Shown in pieces: positions 44,823 to 51,506 of a stretch of DNA of 64,000 nucleotides. The notes below the pieces were generated by a model, which did not search any database, was not told the origin of the DNA, and worked only from the letters and a program-made list of their open reading frames with translations. The translations under genes were made by a program, and so were the position numbers. Within the stretch, counting starts at the first letter, position 1; each line of letters begins with the position of its first letter. Source of the stretch: Fontibacillus puldeungensis (GTDB taxonomy: Bacteria; Bacillota; Bacilli; Paenibacillales; Paenibacillaceae); the NCBI RefSeq assembly GCF_042678945.1, contig NZ_JBHTLM010000025.1, positions 5,935-69,934 of the forward strand, read 5' to 3'.

Positions 44823-44889
44823 AAAACCTGAACTCGTGGTAAAATACACTCCAAAAAGAGCGCATGTTTTCACCACCAGTTCAGGTTTT
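44823..44889 (-). terminator. LicT-controlled terminator before the PTS gene
   Basis: On the minus strand, AAAACCTGAACTGGTGGT pairs with ACCACGAGTTCAGGTTTT, followed by T. The 5' arm overlaps the end of the RAT, so antiterminator binding and hairpin formation are mutually exclusive. Confidence 0.85.
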
Positions 44890-44911
44890 GCCTGCATTAC
44901 CAGTAACACCC
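44881..44911 (-). promoter_or_regulatory. RAT antiterminator site 1
   Basis: On the minus strand the RNA begins GGGTGTTACTGGTAATG and continues CAGGCAAAACCTGA. This is the classic ribonucleic antiterminator layout of bgl-type operons. Confidence 0.88.
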
Positions 44912-44946
44912 TGTATACTGTATTCCGTTAACATTGCTTATTTTGT

Positions 44947-45792
44947 TTATTCCATGCTGTTTCGTTCGGTAACCCGTTGAATGTGAATCGTCAAATACAC
45001 ATATTCATCCTTGCTAAGCGATACGTCGTAGGTTTTTTCAAGAAAATCGTTAATTTTAGACACGCACTCGAACGCTTTGACATACGTCTTCTTGATCTGT
45101 GAATAAAGGAAATCCTCGCCCGTCTCATGCACCTCCTTATGCAGCACCCGCATCGAGAAGTATTGCAGATGTGTAATAAAACGAGAATAACTCAATGTGG
45201 ATTCGTCCAATACAATCCCGTAGTGATATGTCACAATGTTCAGAATAGAGTGCACCATTTCCGTCATCTTCAGCGTCGACGTCATCTCGGTGCTGTCCAT
45301 CCGGGCATTGACAATATGGAGAGTGATAAATCCGGCTTCATCTTCACCCAGTTTGATCCCCAGAGTATCCTCAATGATCTTCAGCGCATCCAATCCTATC
45401 GAAAATTCTCGCTTATAGAAGCGCTTGATTTCAAACAGCATCGCATTTTTGAGCAGAATCCCTTTGTTTGCCCTTTCAATCGCAAAGGTAATATGATCGG
45501 TTAACGATAAATAGATGTTATCGCTCAGTTCCGTCCCCAGTTTCTCATTAGCATGCTTTACGATGTCATTTACGATTTCCAAATGAGAGAGGGGAATATT
45601 ATTTAGAAGCTCGGCTAATTTTGCTGTAAATTCATGTTCATGAAGCATGAAAACCTTATCTATTTTGTGCTCATCGACTGGATCTCCAATGGACTTATTA
45701 AAGGAAATACCTCTGCCCATCACGATCATTTCTTTACCCTTCTCGTTTTTGGTTAGCAGGACGTTGTTGTTCAGTACTTTCTCAATGATCAC
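44947..45792 (-). CDS. licT: BglG/LicT-family transcriptional antiterminator
   Basis: 281 residues. N-terminal co-antiterminator RNA-binding domain (residues 1-55, IIEKVLNNNVLLTKNEKGKE), then two PTS regulation domains with their conserved His residues (HLEIVNDIVKHANEKL; LTDHITFAIERA; GFITLHIVNAR; YLTIHIQR). When dephosphorylated by PTS activity on substrate, it dimerises and melts terminators at RAT sites. GTG at 45792 is chosen because GAGGAG lies nine bases upstream; TTG at 45801 is too close. It is the first gene of licT-PTS-GH1 and is itself preceded by a RAT, so it is autoregulated. Confidence 0.93.
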   Translation of the reverse strand: MIIEKVLNNNVLLTKNEKGKEMIVMGRGISFNKSIGDPVDEHKIDKVFMLHEHEFTAKLAELLNNIPLSHLEIVNDIVKHANEKLGTELSDNIYLSLTDHITFAIERANKGILLKNAMLFEIKRFYKREFSIGLDALKIIEDTLGIKLGEDEAGFITLHIVNARMDSTEMTSTLKMTEMVHSILNIVTYHYGIVLDESTLSYSRFITHLQYFSMRVLHKEVHETGEDFLYSQIKKTYVKAFECVSKINDFLEKTYDVSLSKDEYVYLTIHIQRVTERNSME

Positions 45793-45833
45793 CTGGCTCA
45801 ACTCCTCTCATACACCTATAGTGCATAAAAAAA

Positions 45834-45888
45834 GCCTAAGTTTATTCAAACACCACAAAATACATCATGGTATCTAATAAACTTAGGC
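45834..45888 (-). terminator. LicT-controlled terminator before licT
   Basis: GCCTAAGTTTATT and AATAAACTTAGGC pair exactly over 13 bp, followed by seven T. The first arm on the minus strand overlaps the RAT. Confidence 0.85.
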
Positions 45889-45914
45889 ATTGCCCGCATA
45901 ACCGGTCACAATCC
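45883..45914 (-). promoter_or_regulatory. RAT antiterminator site 2
   Basis: On the minus strand, GGATTGTGACCGGTTATG then CGGGCAATGCCTAA. It matches the bgl-type RAT pattern and ends inside the terminator stem. Confidence 0.82.
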
Positions 45915-45932
45915 TGTTTGTTTGTTGAGGTT

Positions 45933-45962
45933 ATTGTAGCACAGGAAATAAAGCGGTTTCAA
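45933..45962 (-). promoter_or_regulatory. Promoter of the licT operon
   Basis: On the minus strand, TTGAAA (45957-45962), an 18-bp spacer and TACAAT (45933-45938), about 20 bases upstream of the RAT. Transcripts from here would carry the RAT near their 5' end. No clear CcpA site was seen. Confidence 0.6.
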
Positions 45963-45994
45963 GGGTTTAAAATTTACACTTTATACCAACAGCC

Positions 45995-46252
45995 GACTTC
46001 TGTTCCTATTATGAATTCCTACCGGCATTTCTTGTTTATATTTCGCCATGTCTTTGGAGATTTGCGTGGTGTATTGCTGATACAATTTACTTTAGGCTTC
46101 GTATTTGCTCCAAGCCTGATGGATCCATTTGTTAACTGCTGCCAGTGCAGAACCCTCCGGTAAAAAAAGGCTAGGGCCATAAGCAAAAAGCTTAGGGCCA
46201 GCAGCGCTCCTTTACGTATAAATGACCTCTCCCTCTTGTATTTTTTCCAAAT
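45995..46252 (-). pseudogene. Decayed secreted-protein gene
   Basis: The minus strand reads as a signal peptide (WKKYKRERSFIRK, then hydrophobic GALLALSFLLMALAFF). Then, after a one-base shift at a run of seven T, it continues LPEGSALAAVNKWIHQAWSKYEA, an in-frame stop, and SKLYQQYTTQISKDMAKYKQ. The ALA-AV cleavage site and the coding quality on both sides of the shift argue for a broken gene. The start codon is also degraded (ATT). The family is not recognised. Confidence 0.35.
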
Positions 46253-46376
46253 ATGCTTCCCGTCCCAATAGTCCGCGAAGTCTATGAACCTTTGAAACTA
46301 CATGTGCACATATTTCACGATATGAAAAGAAGTCCTTCATGTGGTATTTTACCGTAATGATATGAATATTGAGCAA
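46212..46376 (-). CDS. Small unassigned open frame
   Basis: 54 codons from TTG 46376, eight bases after a GAGAG site at the end of the broken GNAT gene. The product (MLNIHIITVK..., VSKVHRLRGLLGREAYLEKIQ) is basic and helical, with no known family. It overlaps the decayed secreted-protein frame. It could be a real small gene translated after the GNAT gene or a fragment of something longer. Confidence 0.25.
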   Translation of the reverse strand: MLNIHIITVKYHMKDFFSYREICAHVVSKVHRLRGLLGREAYLEKIQEGEVIYT

Positions 46377-46379
46377 TTA

Positions 46380-47029
46380 TTAATCTCTCTTCAGCCATTG
46401 TACATGCTCTTTAGAAATCTGCATCCCCGCCTTCTGATGAAGCAGAATCGACGGTTTATTGGATTCACTAATTTGTGAGTAAGGGATCTTGTGATGTTCA
46501 AGAAAATAACGAATCATAAAGTTCATGAGTTTGACCCCATAGCCCTTTCTTCTATGCTCTTCTACCACAGCCAGGAGACCTATAGAACCTTCATCATGAA
46601 TTCCTATGAACCCAACAATCTGATTATTGAAAAAGCCTCCGAACAGCGCGTTCGCCCGAAGTCGTGACATCACATACGAAAGATTATGCGCGGGATAAAA
46701 CTTTTCCACATGTGGATAATCCTCGCTGGGAACAAGATTCTCACATTTAAGTCACAATTCTGAATAACTTGTGGATATTCATTTAAAAAAGCCGCTTGAA
46801 CATAGGTATCTTTATGAGTTAAATGATACTTACCCTGAACAAAACCTCCCGCCCAGCTCTGAAAAACCTCACACTCGTTCATATTATCCACACCTTGCAG
46901 CAATCTCATATAATCCTCTATAGTATCGCAACTGATCATATGCGTCTCGCTGGAGATATCTAGCATCACAACTCCATGTGGATCAGATTGAATGATATGG
47001 GCTTGGTTATACTTGATGCTCTCGATCAT
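46380..47029 (-). pseudogene. Frameshifted GNAT N-acetyltransferase gene
   Basis: Two overlapping minus-strand frames together make one GNAT protein of about 215 residues. The first (47029 down to about 46733) ends its sensible sequence at CDLNVRIL. The second resumes in another frame with VPSEDYPHVEKFYP and continues through the acetyl-CoA motif LAVVEEHRRKGYGVKLM to the stop. The shift lies near 46728-46736 (minus-strand ATCTTGTTCCC) and is consistent with loss of one base. It could be a true mutation, a sequencing error or, less likely, programmed shifting. No substrate is predicted. Confidence 0.7.
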
Positions 47030-47110
47030 GTTTATGTGATGAAGTACGTTTTGGTATAAATAGTATTGTAATGAATCAGTTAGACACTTAATAACTCAGT
47101 TACAATGTTT

Positions 47111-47247
47111 ATTTTTCAGTTAGAAACAACATTTTCGCTTTTGCATGGAACAACCGTTCCAAACCGTAAATGCTACTGACTCGCTCAATAAACTCCTCCT
47201 GATTCCACGCTATTCGCTGATGAATTTTCATTTTCTTCATAGGCATC
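47111..47247 (-). other. Short open frame inside the shared upstream repeat
   Basis: A minus-strand frame of about 45 codons starts at ATG 47247 (MPMKKMKIHQRIAW, then NQEEFIERVSSIYGLERLF). Its first codons lie in the duplicated segment and recur, diverged, at 48920 (MPIKEIPQRIA). It may be the remains of a mobile-element or phage gene start. Not recognised. Confidence 0.25.
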
Positions 47248-47310
47248 TACACAATCATATAGTTATTAACCTACATATTTGTAGAAACAGGGTATTTGAC
47301 TTAAGAATAG
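47206..47310 (+). repeat. Duplicated upstream segment, copy 1
   Basis: About 105 bp that recur at 48884-48985. The shared parts include CACGCTATTCGCTGA, CACAATCATATAGTTATTAA and TATTTGACTT. Both copies end just before an AT-rich plus-strand hypothetical gene (47314 and 49020). Confidence 0.7.
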
Positions 47311-47313
47311 GGG

Positions 47314-48078
47314 ATGTTTAATTTGTACAGACAATTTCAAAATCATACGTATGATAGCTATACTCATTCCAGAAGCATTACTTTGCTTGATATGAAGCAA
47401 GGAGATGTAAATGGGGATGGAATAATGGATAACGTGTATTTATACGGAAATAGACTCGATGGAATCTTTGCAGATAACATTACACTTATTATTCAAGATG
47501 GACATTCTAACAAAAGTACAACGGTAAATCTTCAAAACAATGCGGGATATAATGCTAGGCTATTCCTTGGGGATTTTTCTAAGGATAACGTAAAGGACAT
47601 TTTAGTAAGCATAGATTCTGGAGGAAGCGGCGGATATGGTATATTTTATATCTATTCCTTCAAAAATAACATTCTACACGAAATGTTTGATGTTGAAAAA
47701 TATAATAATGAGTATAAATTCAATGTGAATTATGAGGAGTTCTACAAAGTGAGTGTAGGGAGTCCTCAACTTGACGTGCTATTTACAATAGACATTAGTT
47801 ATAAAGGCTATGACTATTTATCACAATATTACCTCGAAAATGGTAAACTCAAACAACCAATCAAGGGTGAGGTTCTTGCTTTAGGTGCATTGTATCCCAT
47901 AGTTACAAACGAGAAAAGCATGGGTTATGATTTACTTGCTGTTCAACGTATTATTGGTACTTCTAACTCCGGCACATTAGGGTATGTCGAAAACCTTATG
48001 ACATGGAATGGCACTCAATTTACATCCTCAAGATTGTCAGTTGCCATACTTGGTACGAGGTTAATCAGCCTTTACTAA
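47314..48078 (+). CDS. FG-GAP/VCBS-like hypothetical protein
   Basis: 254 residues, AT-rich. The segment GDVNGDGIMDNVYLYG, and a weaker second copy around LGDFSKDNVKDILVSIDSG, resemble the calcium-binding FG-GAP/VCBS blade motif, so a beta-propeller-like or spore/surface-associated protein is possible. No signal peptide or anchor is visible. AGGGGATG overlaps the first ATG; the TTG at codon four is better spaced and may be the true start. The upstream duplicated segment also precedes the gene at 49020, hinting at a common origin or shared control. Function unknown. Confidence 0.65.
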   Translation: MFNLYRQFQNHTYDSYTHSRSITLLDMKQGDVNGDGIMDNVYLYGNRLDGIFADNITLIIQDGHSNKSTTVNLQNNAGYNARLFLGDFSKDNVKDILVSIDSGGSGGYGIFYIYSFKNNILHEMFDVEKYNNEYKFNVNYEEFYKVSVGSPQLDVLFTIDISYKGYDYLSQYYLENGKLKQPIKGEVLALGALYPIVTNEKSMGYDLLAVQRIIGTSNSGTLGYVENLMTWNGTQFTSSRLSVAILGTRLISLY

Positions 48079-48275
48079 TCATTTCTGCGTCCAATCCATC
48101 AAAATTCATTCCTATGCATATCTAGACTTTTTCTTTATTTGTTGAACTCTAAACGGTCAAATTCATTAACCTTTTGTCCGGACAACAATCACAAATTTAG
48201 ATCACTTCATAGTTGCATTAGGAATGTTACTAAGTTCTTGTCACTCGACAACTAACTTTAATTTTTGTCAGCCAT

Positions 48276-48515
48276 CTAAGTCCATGCCCAGAAGAAGCCG
48301 TCGCGGTCCCAGGCGATTCTGCCTTTATGCTGCTTGCGGAAAGCTTTCTTGACCTCTTTCTCCAGCGAGACATTCCCGTTCTCGTTCACAAAGATATACT
48401 GCTCGCCGAAATGCTCTTTCACATGCGCGATCGCTTCTTCCTGGCGCAGAATCCCCCTGAATTTAGTCTCGTTAACCATCCATTCGGCAATTTGCTTCTC
48501 GGTTGTTGTTTCCAC
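48276..48515 (-). CDS. Small conserved-looking hypothetical protein
   Basis: 79 residues, no membrane segment. N-terminal helical part (EKQIAEWMVNETK), then an acidic helix and a basic, aromatic end (KAFRKQHKGRIAWDRDGFFWAW). It resembles a small domain found alone in many Bacillales, possibly the family called DUF6953, but I cannot confirm this. GTG start at 48515 with GGAGGT about twelve bases upstream. No function can be assigned. Confidence 0.55.
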   Translation of the reverse strand: METTTEKQIAEWMVNETKFRGILRQEEAIAHVKEHFGEQYIFVNENGNVSLEKEVKKAFRKQHKGRIAWDRDGFFWAWT

Positions 48516-48590
48516 GTTTCAAGTACGACCTCCAATTTCCTGGTTGACGTTATTATACCATTGTTGGATTAACCGCAAACAAACAGAAAT

Positions 48591-48662
48591 TCATATTAGT
48601 TCTTCTTTAATATTGGCTTCAATATACTCAACAGTCCGTTCGACATCGTTACTGTAGTTCAA
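48591..48662 (-). pseudogene. Start of a truncated AraC-family regulator
   Basis: TTG at 48662, with AAAGGAA upstream, opens a 23-codon frame whose product (MNYSNDVERTVEYIEA, then NIKEELI) matches the opening helix of many AraC-type regulators. It then stops at 48591. The helix-turn-helix that should follow is missing. The most likely reading is a gene cut short by deletion. Confidence 0.3.
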
Positions 48663-48883
48663 TATTGCATCGTTTCCTTTCCCCGTACGGTTGATTATAT
48701 TATAGCAACGTCTCAAGCTCCCTTTTGTTCCTGCATTGCTCTAATGCACTGGGAACCGCCCCAGACGAAGGTTGTTCCTTTCGTTAGAACGAAAAAGAGG
48801 ACTTTACTCATCACAAGTAAAAGTTCCCCTAATTTTCAAAGCTTTCTTGTATTTTGTTGAACTAACGTTTCCCGTTAGCGCAA

Positions 48884-48985
48884 CACGCTATTCGCTGAGG
48901 AATCTCCTTTATGGGCATCTGCACAATCATATAGTTATTAACCCACATAATACTGTAAACACAGGTTATTTGACTTTACGAATAG
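48884..48985 (+). repeat. Duplicated upstream segment, copy 2
   Basis: Partner of 47206-47310. A 6-base deletion and scattered substitutions separate the two. It is followed after 35 bases by the hypothetical at 49020. Confidence 0.7.
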
Positions 48986-49019
48986 TGCATTATCTTTTTA
49001 AAGCAAAAGGAGGTATTGT

Positions 49020-49505
49020 ATGACAAATTTTTATTCTTTTCACGGGACTATCACTATGATTAATGATTTTTTTACAGGTCAAAATGGTGAAGGATGTTAT
49101 AAATTAATATCTGTAGACAACGGATTGGGAGCATTAGTAAATTTCGTGGTATCACCCAAAACTTATTTTGTAGACCATGTAATGGTGTCAGTAGGAGATC
49201 AAGTGACTGGATATTATGACGGAAACGCACCTGCTCTTCTAATTTACCCTCCACAGTATCAAGCAATTGTCATGGTAAAACATAGCCCATATCAGAATGT
49301 AAAAGTAGATTATTTTAATACTGAGTTGGAGAGTAGTGATGGACGATTACGATTAAATATTTCTCCGTATACTCAAATAGTATTAACAAATGGGCAACAC
49401 TTTTCAAGAACCCCTGAGAACCGAGATCTAATTGTTATTTATGGAACTATAACAAAAAGTATCCCCGCCCAAACCACACCTTATAGAATTATAGTTTTGT
49501 GTTAG
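49020..49505 (+). CDS. Hypothetical beta-rich protein
   Basis: 161 residues, AT-rich, preceded by AAAGGAGG and ATG. The pattern VNFVVSPKTYFVDHVMVSVGDQVTGYYDG and a proline-containing PALLIYPPQY suggest a small beta-barrel (OB-like) domain that recurs in Bacillus and clostridial proteins of unknown function. No signal peptide. It shares its upstream segment with the gene at 47314. Family and role are not known to me. Confidence 0.6.
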   Translation: MTNFYSFHGTITMINDFFTGQNGEGCYKLISVDNGLGALVNFVVSPKTYFVDHVMVSVGDQVTGYYDGNAPALLIYPPQYQAIVMVKHSPYQNVKVDYFNTELESSDGRLRLNISPYTQIVLTNGQHFSRTPENRDLIVIYGTITKSIPAQTTPYRIIVLC

Positions 49506-49678
49506 GGGGCATTATAAAAAATTCCTGTTCAGAACATTAATTGGTATATGAAACCACAAAAGACTCGTTCGGCTTAAGCAACCGTTATACATCCTTGCAG
49601 CCAAGCTGACAGAGGATGGAATAATATTCAGAATTCCTTGGTTCAACTAATCTGCCCGTTCGCTTAATGGCGCGTTTT

Positions 49679-49742
49679 AGTCTAATACTTCATTTTCTCA
49701 GTCTACAACTCTATTTTCCGAGTCTAATACTTTTTTTTAGTC
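49679..49742 (+). repeat. Tandem AGTCTAATACTT repeats
   Basis: Three imperfect units of 18-21 bp start at 49679, 49700 and 49721, each beginning AGTCTAMWACT and followed by T-rich sequence. A fourth start (AGTCC) follows at 49739. A single further unit occurs at 51454-51475 after adaA. Confidence 0.55.
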
Positions 49743-49755
49743 CAACAGCAGGGGG

Positions 49756-49842
49756 GTCAAGATAAGAGAAAATGAAGCGAACGATTATCATGAAGTTGTT
49801 TTCTTATGGAGTGATGTACTCGGCGTTCTTCCTGAAGATTGA
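49756..49842 (+). pseudogene. N-terminal fragment of a GNAT acetyltransferase gene
   Basis: The plus-strand frame reads KIRENEANDYHEVVFLW then SDVLGVLPED and stops at 49842. This is the typical opening strand and helix of a GNAT protein. A start codon and the acetyl-CoA site are absent. Confidence 0.35.
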
Positions 49843-49884
49843 TAGTAATATATACCCGTTTGCTCGGCGCGGCAAGGGCAAATG

Positions 49885-49922
49885 CTCAACAGCACGTCTA
49901 TATAGCTAGACGTGCTGTTGAG
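49885..49922. terminator. Perfect 16-bp hairpin
   Basis: CTCAACAGCACGTCTA pairs exactly with TAGACGTGCTGTTGAG around a 6-base loop. It lies downstream of the flavin reductase-like gene (minus strand) but has no T-tract on either side, so its role as a terminator is uncertain. Confidence 0.45.
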
Positions 49923-49963
49923 CGCCTGTTCTTGTTAAATGAGGGTTTTTGGCAGGAACATTA

Positions 49964-50590
49964 TCACTGACGGACAGGTGGTGCGAAGACTGGAGCCAAT
50001 CTAGACGGATGTACCTTTGCCCCGATACCATAAAACTCACAAAAGTTCATTATTAACGGATTCCACTTATCTGGATCGATATAATTCTCCTCTCCATCCA
50101 TCAATATCTGCTCGTTAATGTGCGACTTCACAATTTTAACTTCAATAGCAGCTAATGTACTTGGATCCTCTCCAAAATCATGAACATGTTTGACGATTGC
50201 TTCAAGTTGAACAGGGCATTCCTTAACACATGAAGGTTTTACTATATCTGATGGTGTTTGAGTCAATTGGGCCGTACCAAATTTGTCTGGTTCGTACCTA
50301 TACCCCTGTCGTACTTTGTAATCAGGAACAGGATTACGTCCGGTGAGAAGAGCCAATCGATCCACAGCGTGAACAAGGTCTACGGAAGGCAGGTTTAAGA
50401 CACACTCGCGTTCACGCAGAAGATTTTGTACTGTTTGAGATCGGTTACTTATTCCAAGCATAAACGACTGATGTAGCGACCATGCAGATGAAATTGGGGC
50501 TAAATTTACCGAATTATCCTCGTTTAGAGTGCTGATAAGTACGACTGGTGTTCCGAAATAGAAAATTTTAGGTTCTACAATTTTATGCAT
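49964..50590 (-). CDS. Flavin reductase-like FMN-binding protein
   Basis: 208 residues, split-barrel fold. The N-terminal YFGTPVVLISTLNEDNSVNLAPISSAW and MLGISNRSQTVQNLLRERECVLNLPS match flavin reductase-like proteins that bind FMN as dimers. It probably reduces a flavin or uses it on an unknown substrate in the cytoplasm. The start ATG follows AAGGAGC. It is divergent from adaA with about 150 bases between starts. No partner oxygenase is nearby. Confidence 0.8.
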   Translation of the reverse strand: MHKIVEPKIFYFGTPVVLISTLNEDNSVNLAPISSAWSLHQSFMLGISNRSQTVQNLLRERECVLNLPSVDLVHAVDRLALLTGRNPVPDYKVRQGYRYEPDKFGTAQLTQTPSDIVKPSCVKECPVQLEAIVKHVHDFGEDPSTLAAIEVKIVKSHINEQILMDGEENYIDPDKWNPLIMNFCEFYGIGAKVHPSRLAPVFAPPVRQ

Positions 50591-50739
50591 AGATAAGCTC
50601 CTTCACCTTCGATTTTTTTCATTGATTGTAACAAGGGAACGAGATGGTGATCTTTCGAAATCTTGTTGTCTCATTCAAAAATCTTTAGGGGTGGATAGAT
50701 TGTGAGTTATAATAAACATGTGAGGAGGATCCACTTATC

Positions 50740-51282
50740 ATGCATGAAGAACACTGGCAAGCAATTACCCAATGCGATAGTTCATACGATGGGAAGTTTT
50801 TTTATGCGGTAAAAACTACTAGGATATTTTGTAGACCATCATGTAAATCACGAGTTCCAAATCGTGATAACGTTGATATATTTATGTCTGTAGATGATGC
50901 TATTCATGGAGGTTACAGACCCTGTAAGAGATGTAGACCAGACCGGATTTTGTGTCCAGCAGAAGAATTGGTCTTCCAAATTACTGAATTTATAAATAAA
51001 AACTATAAAGAACACTTAACACTCAGCTTAATAGCAGGAAATTTGCACATCAATATGTATTACCTTCACCACACATTTAAACGTGTCTCAGGCATAACGA
51101 TAATGGAATATGTCATGAAAAAACGTATTGAGAAGGCGAAACAATTATTGGAAAACTCAAACTACACTATAACGCATATTGCTGTCATTATTGGATTTTC
51201 TAGCGCTGCGCATTTTTCGACTACTTTTCGTAAACGGCTTGGAATATCACCTTCGGAGTATCGTACAAGTTACTGCATATGA
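50740..51282 (+). CDS. adaA: AdaA-type methylphosphotriester-DNA methyltransferase and activator
   Basis: 180 residues. The N-terminal zinc site is formed by Cys31, Cys35, Cys62 and Cys65 (RIFCRPSCKSR; PCKRCRPD). Cys31 is the expected acceptor of methyl groups from DNA phosphotriesters. The C-terminal 100 residues form AraC-type helix-turn-helices (LSLIAGNLHINMYYLHHTFKR; ITHIAVIIGFSSAAHFSTTFRK). Methylation turns it into an activator of the adaptive response to alkylation. The ATG follows GAGGAGG. The usual partner, adaB/ogt or alkA, is not adjacent; a terminator follows directly. Confidence 0.92.
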   Translation: MHEEHWQAITQCDSSYDGKFFYAVKTTRIFCRPSCKSRVPNRDNVDIFMSVDDAIHGGYRPCKRCRPDRILCPAEELVFQITEFINKNYKEHLTLSLIAGNLHINMYYLHHTFKRVSGITIMEYVMKKRIEKAKQLLENSNYTITHIAVIIGFSSAAHFSTTFRKRLGISPSEYRTSYCI

Positions 51283-51363
51283 CGTATGCGGAGGAGACCT
51301 CGAAAAACTGGTGATTGAGTGATTACATCCTGCAACCATCGAACTATCGGGAAACGATAGTTA

Positions 51364-51417
51364 AACATAAAGGGTTCCACATATTAGTCATGCATAATAT
51401 GTAGAACCCTTTATGTT
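51364..51417 (+). terminator. Terminator after adaA
   Basis: AACATAAAGGGTTC and GAACCCTTTATGTT form a long stem with a further ACATATT/AATATGT inside. A smaller hairpin (AACTATCG/CGATAGTT, 51342-51362) precedes it. Confidence 0.7.
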
Positions 51418-51506
51418 ATTTGATTTTCTTAAATTTAGGTCTTGATAATTTTCAGTCTAATACTTTATTTTCTTTTAACAACATTTGCAATACGCTAACC
51501 CCGATC

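Noticed and set aside
45867..46163. Plus-strand frame of 98 codons
   Set aside because: It runs through the RAT, the promoter and the decayed minus-strand gene; its product has no protein-like pattern.
46380..47029. Programmed frameshift in the GNAT gene
   Set aside because: No clear slippery heptamer with downstream structure; a single-base loss in a decaying region is simpler.
49885..49922. Attachment site or resolvase site
   Set aside because: A perfect 16-bp hairpin without a nearby recombinase gene or second copy; a terminator or RNA hairpin is more likely.
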